A stretch of 10,376 nucleotides of DNA. Source: Podochytrium sp. JEL0797. Taxonomy: Eukaryota; Chytridiomycota; Chytridiomycetes; Chytridiales; Chytriomycetaceae. The translations under genes and the position numbers were made by a program. Location: assembly GCA_027596195.1 (NCBI GenBank), contig JADGJG010000967.1, positions 1-10,376 of the forward strand, written 5' to 3'. Numbering within the stretch: the stretch's first letter is position 1; every line of letters starts with the position of its first letter. Positions 6,161 to 10,376 of the stretch are shown in pieces. Below the pieces are notes generated by a model. That model had not been told where the DNA came from. It saw only the letters and a program-made list of their open reading frames with translations, and ran no database searches.

Positions 6161-8456
6161 TCAAAACTGCAACTTCTTATCCTCCTCATCACGTCGGTCC
6201 CTCAAAATCTGTTTGGCCTCCACCTCCAACCCATCCACAAACCGTTTCAAGTACTCCACATGCGGCTTGAGACTCGTTTTTTGGTAATCTACAAAGAAAA
6301 TCAGTCAAAAGCGAGAAGGAGAAGAAGGGTTGGGAGGACTCACCCGGAATCTTGACACTCGCATCCCGATTCGCCAAATCATACACCGCAATTTCATTCA
6401 CAATGTCGCTCAATTTGGGCGCCGTGAAGGGGTCAAAGGTGTCGCATTTCGAAGGGTCAATTGGGATACATACGCGGCCTGATGTTTTGTGCGTGTGTGA
6501 GTATAGTGAAAAGAAAGACCCGTTCGTTGTTGTTTTGGGGTTTTTTTTACCAGTCTTGGGGTGCACACAGAACGGCGACTTGAGCAAATGGTTGAGTCCG
6601 ATGGATACGTTCGAATCGAGACGCGGGTAACTGTATTGGAACAGGATTTCCATGGTTGTGTGTGCCATGGACGGTTTCTGGGGTGGATATGATTGGTATG
6701 AGTGAGTGAGGGGGGTAGAGAAAGTGGGAGGAGAAGGGGGATAATACCTTCTTGGCCAATGTTCGAATCTCCCCCATCAATTGACCCCACTTTTCTTGCG
6801 GAGAAAACGTTTTGGCCGTCCACGCCTCGGTAAACTTATTTCTCAGTTCTGGACGCACGACGCGACAAAAAAAAACAAACGCGTGAGTGATTTTTCTTTT
6901 GCACGCGCAGCCCCATTTGGGGAGAGGGCTTTGTGTGTGTTTTTTTCACCTTCATCGGGAATCAAGGCCACAATGTTTTTCCACTTTTCGGGGTTCGTGA
7001 GAAAGTCTTGGTTGTGAATCAGACGTTGGGTGAACATGGGATTCAGGACTTCGTATGCTTTTCTAGAAAAAGAGAGTGCAATAAGAGAGAGAAAGCGTCA
7101 GAGAAACAGAAGATTGTCGATTCGCGCGCGCAGGTAGGAATGAGAGACCGACAGCAAAAAAACTCACTTCAACGACGGATGCAACCCTTTGCCCCCCAAA
7201 TTCACTTTCCGTGCCGTCTCTTCCCCACCCTTCACAACCTCCAAGTAATTCACAATCGCGCGCCGCGACTCGGCCGTGAGTTTGCGTGCGCGGTCGTCAC
7301 AGACCCAGCAATGGACTCCACGACGTCCAGAGTAGACCCAGAGACGGTGTTTGAAGCCAAAGTCGTCTGGGTAATTGAAAAGAAGGGGGGGGGGTGTGGC
7401 GTGATTGAGTTTTCACGCGTCGTCAAAAAAATGGTTTGCAACAAACCTTGAAGTGCGCGGTCGAGAATTTTGATGGAGACGGTCATGAAATCCCAGCATT
7501 TGAGACAGATTTCGGCACCGCTGGTGGTTTTTTGAGCGTGTGGGTCAGTTTGGGTGTGTTGAAATGAGGCTTCGAAGGGGGAAATGCAAAAAGACGCGAT
7601 TTCGATTCAGATTCAGATTCCGATGCAGAAGCAAGCTTCGTAAAACATGGATGTTCGCAAGCAACGCAGTGGCGAAAGAGAGAATCACGCGACACAGAAA
7701 GCAGGGCATACCTGCAACACGACCGAATCGGATCATAATCGGTCATATCGATATCAAACACAAGCTCGCGCTCAATGGGATGAAACTTTCCCTCTCCCAG
7801 CGCCTTTCTGTTTTTCGGTTTCGCATTGTAGACGGCGCCAATGTCAATCTTAACGGGACACAGTTCCTTGATTTTTTGCTTCATTTCCTTCTCGTCTGCA
7901 AAGGACTGGAAACGAATGTATGCGTCGCTTGCGAGAGTGAAGGAGAGTTCGCGGTGGAGAAAGTAGTTTTTCTGGACTGGGTTGTTTTTGTTTTGATTCA
8001 GCCAAGCGTGTCCGGACACGGCACTTTGAACTCACCGTTGCCGTACTGCAGCCAGCGCGCAAAGTCTCTGAAGGGAAACAAGCGCTCGTAAAAGATGGCG
8101 AGGAGAGTGCCAAAGTCAGCGTCAGCGAGACTGAGGGAGAGTTCTGGCTGTTCGTTGATTGGCTGCGAGGCGGCGGCGGCAGCCACGGCGTCGTCGTCTT
8201 CCGCGTCAAAGTCGATGCCCAGCGCGTTGCCCGTCGCTGCCACGGCTGCGAGGCGGGCTGCGCGCGCGCGTGGCGACAGCTGCGCCTCGTCGCCACTGTC
8301 GTTGTCAAAGTCAAAGTCAAAGTCGTCAAAGTCAATGTCCATGGCGGCAGTGGCCATGCCGCCGACTGCTGCTCCGTGTGGTGCCGTCTCGTCTGCTGCT
8401 GCCACTTGTGCGGGGGGCGAAGATGCCGGCTGCGAGAGCACTTCAATATTGTCCAT
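6161..8456 (-). CDS. PRI1: DNA primase small (catalytic) subunit, PRIM1/PRI1
   Basis: This is the catalytic subunit of the Pol alpha-primase complex, which makes RNA primers for nuclear DNA replication. Nine exons join in frame: 8456-8036, 7976-7712, 7520-7447, 7366-7168, 7062-6950, 6848-6748, 6677-6551, 6478-6344 and 6288-6161, giving 520 residues. Metal-binding acidic residues are D215 and D217 (VFDIDMTDYD) and D412 (YPRLDSNVS). The zinc-site cysteines are C227, C228, C234 and C237. The nucleotide-binding motif YSGRRGVHCWV is at about 265-275. NHLLKSPFCVHPKTG and the ending DYQKTSLKPHV follow the human protein closely. The core begins near residue 112. Before it sits an alanine-rich, acidic extension absent from the 420-residue human enzyme, with a Asp/Phe-alternating run (MDIDFDDFDFDFDND, residues 39-53). 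An in-frame ATG at 8528 would add 24 residues including a Cys cluster; I prefer 8456. Introns are 55-191 nt. Intron 2 is open in the exon 2 frame, but its length (191) is not a multiple of three. Confidence 0.96.
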
Positions 8457-8783
8457 CGTGGAAAGTTGTTTTTTTTTTGTTGGCGTTTTCGGATTCCTTG
8501 CACATCCGCACCCACACTTTAAACACACTCTTACAGAGCACTACACTTGGAACAAGGCTGTACAACCAGTTGGTGCGAGAAACTACAATCGAATGAGTGA
8601 TTATCAACATCGCGATGAAACGCGTTTTGTGAATCGAAGCGGGTTTTTTGTTGAACCGACAGATCTGCACTAGATCACAATTCTTCCTGACTCTGAATCT
8701 GAATCAAGCGGGGGGTGGACCCAAGTTCCCCCGTGAAGGCAAGTTGCGCCAAAGTTGCGCCCAAAAAAAATATCAAAAACGCA
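8457..8783. promoter_or_regulatory. Divergent promoter region of PRI1 and FMC1, with an ACGCGT (MCB-like) site
   Basis: The 327 bp between the two start codons contain AAACGCGTTT at 8618-8627. This palindrome centres on ACGCGT (8620-8625), 164 bp upstream of the PRI1 ATG. ACGCGT is the MluI cell-cycle box bound by MBF in yeasts, and primase and polymerase-alpha genes are classical targets there. ACGCGT occurs about nine times in this window, several times in exons, so this copy may be chance. A nine- to ten-base T-run lies at 8470-8478 just upstream of the PRI1 ATG. No convincing TATA box was seen. Confidence 0.45.
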
Positions 8784-9453
8784 ATGTTCCCCCTCGCAGC
8801 CCGCACACTCTCCCACCCCATCGACACCACCAAACCCTCCATCCTCTCCACATTCCGAACCATCCTCCGCCAAATCAACAAACAGGTACCCACCCCCTCC
8901 CCCACCCCCCACTTCGACTTACACCAAGATCAAAAAAAACAGTACACGATCCGGAACCAAAACACAATCTGGAAACAAACCGCTATTTCGCAATACCGTC
9001 AACACCAACACCTTGCACCTTCGCCATCATTATCTTCAACGGCAGCAAGCTTGTCCCCCGTGCATCAGTTGCAACTCAATGCGTTGGATTTGGTTGCGTT
9101 TTTGCAGTCCAAGGCTGAACACAAGGTACATAGAGTGTGGAGAGAAAGAGGGGAGGGGAGTGGGAGGGTGGGAATGCTTGCGAATTCAGTGGTTGCGATG
9201 GGGGGAGACCGAACCTTCAAAGGAACTCTCGCCCCCAAAAAGAGAGAAATCAAACTAATCCCTTTTCCCCCCCCCACAGCGACTCGTTGAAGAATACTGG
9301 CCCGCCTCTCAACTCACAGAAACCGAAAAGCTGTCGCGCACAGCGGGGATGGTGGGACTCTCGATGCCCAAAAAACTGACGGAGGAGGAAACGCGGGCCG
9401 GTGGGGGAAGGACTTGGACTGAGATTCAGGCGGAGGAGAAGGGACGGAAGTGA
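8784..9453 (+). CDS. FMC1: Mitochondrial F1-ATPase assembly factor FMC1 (LYR-like)
   Basis: FMC1 acts in the mitochondrial matrix with Atp12 in assembly of the F1 part of ATP synthase, and belongs to the Complex1_LYR-like superfamily. Three exons join in frame with phase-0 introns: 8784-8885, 8943-9125 and 9280-9453, giving 152 residues (yeast Fmc1 is 155). The N-terminal helix carries the family pattern STFRTILRQINKQ. The middle helix reads LQLNALDLVAFLQSKAEH. The diagnostic C-terminal block is LVEEYWPASQLTETEKLSRT at 97-116, followed by AGMVGLSMP, aligning with yeast LVDRYNPGNKLTQDEKVKRT and VVGL. The start is the first in-frame ATG after the upstream stop. The segment after residue 125 (acidic/lysine, ending EEKGRK) is lineage-specific. 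Intron 1 (57 nt) and intron 2 (154 nt) start GTACCC and GTACAT. Intron 2 ends in a run of nine C before ACAG. A short sarcosine-like presequence is not evident, though the N-terminus is compatible with import. Confidence 0.88.
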
Positions 9454-9473
9454 GTTTATTGCGGGAGTCGGTA

Positions 9474-9488
9474 GGGGGGGGGGGGGGG
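9474..9488. repeat. G15 homopolymer between convergent FMC1 and SDS22
   Basis: Fifteen consecutive G on the plus strand, 20 nt past the FMC1 stop, presumably in its 3' UTR. The length is prone to sequencing error and could fold as a G-quadruplex in RNA. Confidence 0.8.
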
Positions 9489-9545
9489 TTCGGTGGTTGA
9501 ATTTCGCAACTTGCGCCGAAAAAAGGAGGGATGCATCACGCGTTC

Positions 9546-9551
9546 AATAAA
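9546..9551 (+). other. Polyadenylation signal AATAAA for FMC1
   Basis: AATAAA lies 93 nt past the FMC1 stop and is the only canonical signal on the plus strand before SDS22. On the other strand ATTAAA at 9572-9567, 53 nt past the SDS22 stop, is a reasonable signal for SDS22, so the two 3' UTRs likely overlap. Confidence 0.5.
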
Positions 9552-9624
9552 AAGAGTATTTGTTTTTTTAATTTCCACAAAAGAACAAACCATGCCAACC
9601 CCCCTCCAACCCCCTACAAAAAAA

Positions 9625-10278
9625 CTATACCCTCCCCGCCCCCACCATCCCCGTACTCTGCCTAATCATCACCGCATCAATCTGCTTCAACTGTGGCATC
9701 GCAAGCTGCACTTTCAAACGATACGTTCCCCCCGCGAGCTGCTGCAACGGGTTTCCCTCGAGATACAGCGTCGTCAACGTCGGTTTGACATTCACCCCGA
9801 GTTCACGTTCAAAAGAAGGATCGTTGAGTGTTGGGATGAGGTTGTTGTTGGCCTATAACACAGTTCGTGTAAGAGTTTTGTGGTTTCACAACGGAACAGC
9901 GGGGGGTAGGTTTCTTACCCAAAGTTCCTCCAACACAACACAATTTTGTAACCCTTCAATCGCGGGAACACGGTTCGTTCCAATATCAATAATCTTGAGC
10001 GACACGCATCCTTCAAGCCCGCCGAGTCGTTCGATTCCGTTATGCGACAAAAACAGTTCCTCCAGATTCGAAAGGGTTGACAGGCCTTCGATTTTCGTGA
10101 GTCTGTTGCTCTGTGAATTGCGTTTTTTAGTATGTTGAAGGGGGAAGGGGGGGGGGTGTACCTGGATACTCAGAATCCGCAACTTGGTGAGCGTTTCGAG
10201 ACCTTCGATTTTGGTGATTTTGTTTTTACCGAGCCAGAGTTGTTCGAGGTTCACGAGAGTCTCGAGGTTTTCGATTTT
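9625..10278 (-). CDS. SDS22: Protein phosphatase 1 regulatory subunit SDS22 (PPP1R7), C-terminal half
   Basis: SDS22 is a leucine-rich-repeat protein that binds and regulates the PP1 catalytic subunit in the nucleus and cytosol. Three exons are visible on the minus strand: 10278-10162, 10110-9919 and 9852-9625, all separated by phase-0 introns (51 and 66 nt), giving the last 178 residues. The full family is about 330-360 residues, so the N-terminal repeats lie beyond the right edge. Repeats of 22 residues are clear: LVNLEQLWLGKNKITKIEGL, LTKLRILSIQSNRLTKIEGL, LSNLEELFLSHNGIERLGGL, VSLKIIDIGTNRVPAIEGL. Then come VVLEELWANNN and the C-terminal cap LTTLYLEGNPLQQL with TYRLKVQLAMPQLKQIDA, the family's LRR cap. 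The tail IRQSTGMVGAGRV is lineage-specific. The intron upstream of 10278 extends to or past position 10376 and carries a 21-base homopolymer. No start codon is in the window. Confidence 0.94.
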
Positions 10279-10288
10279 CTGATAAAAT

Positions 10289-10309
10289 GGGGGGGGGGGG
10301 GGGGGGGGG
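10289..10309. repeat. G21 homopolymer (C-run on the coding strand) in an SDS22 intron
   Basis: Twenty-one consecutive G on the plus strand, ending 11 nt before the first base of the visible SDS22 exon when read on the minus strand. In the sense orientation it is a C-run followed by ATTTTATCAG, in the place of a polypyrimidine tract. Its exact length is doubtful because of homopolymer error. Confidence 0.85.
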
Positions 10310-10376
10310 TTTAAAAGGTGTTGGTGGTTGGTTTTTGGGAAAGGTGTTTTGTATGAAATGGTGGGGGAGGAAACAA

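Noticed and set aside
6933..7451. A 172-residue plus-strand frame opposite PRI1 exons 4-5.
   Set aside because: The primase exons on the minus strand align along their whole length with PRIM1, and this frame crosses their introns without any recognisable domain.
8095..8673. Plus-strand frames opposite PRI1 exon 1, rich in alanine and serine.
   Set aside because: They are shadows of the GC-rich acidic/alanine extension of primase; they show no family match and run through the divergent promoter.
2876..9453. An operon-like or novel defence system formed by SLX4, PRI1 and neighbours.
   Set aside because: The genes are on alternating strands with many introns, each has a conserved housekeeping family, and no nuclease-toxin, CRISPR or phage-like element is present.

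Overview
The window is eukaryotic nuclear DNA, dense in genes and in introns. Five protein genes can be recognised and given full or near-full exon models: prefoldin subunit 6 (minus), SLX4 (plus), the DNA primase small subunit (minus), the mitochondrial ATP-synthase assembly factor FMC1 (plus) and SDS22/PPP1R7 (minus, cut by the right edge). They hold 20 complete introns of 51-191 nt. All are GT..AG, positions +3 to +6 of the donor vary widely, and several branch points resemble CTAAC or CTGAY. A compact genome, short introns, FMC1, and an SLX4 that still has tandem N-terminal UBZ4 fingers suggest an early-diverging fungus (chytrid-like) or a close unicellular opisthokont. The lineage is an inference; the gene identities are not.

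Layout. 1-108 is almost pure G/C and looks like an assembly or contig-end artefact. 111-904 carries pieces of a spliced minus-strand gene that I cannot name and that may run off the left edge. About 905-2125 holds no gene I can support, only one weak open minus-strand stretch. PFD6 lies at 2837-2154 (minus) and SLX4 starts 38 bp away at 2876 (plus, to 6062). PRI1 lies at 8456-6161 (minus) and converges on SLX4 with 98 bp between stops. FMC1 lies at 8784-9453 (plus), divergent from PRI1 across 327 bp. SDS22 lies at 10278-9625 (minus) and converges on FMC1.

The five named genes alternate strictly in strand, giving two head-to-head and two tail-to-tail pairs. SLX4 (scaffold for structure-specific nucleases) and PRI1 (primer synthesis by Pol alpha-primase) are both replication/repair genes, but nothing shows a joint system. 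PFD6 (tubulin/actin folding), FMC1 (F1 assembly) and SDS22 (PP1 regulation) are housekeeping genes.

Most worth a second look: the SLX4 domain set (two UBZ4 fingers from residue 4, several SUMO-interacting motifs, polyQ, SAP-like and CCD domains, no visible BTB), the roughly 110-residue acidic N-terminal extension of primase, the 38-bp shared promoter, and the concentration of C-runs and CA-repeats in introns and at gene ends. I found no mobile element, CRISPR array, tRNA or rRNA gene.
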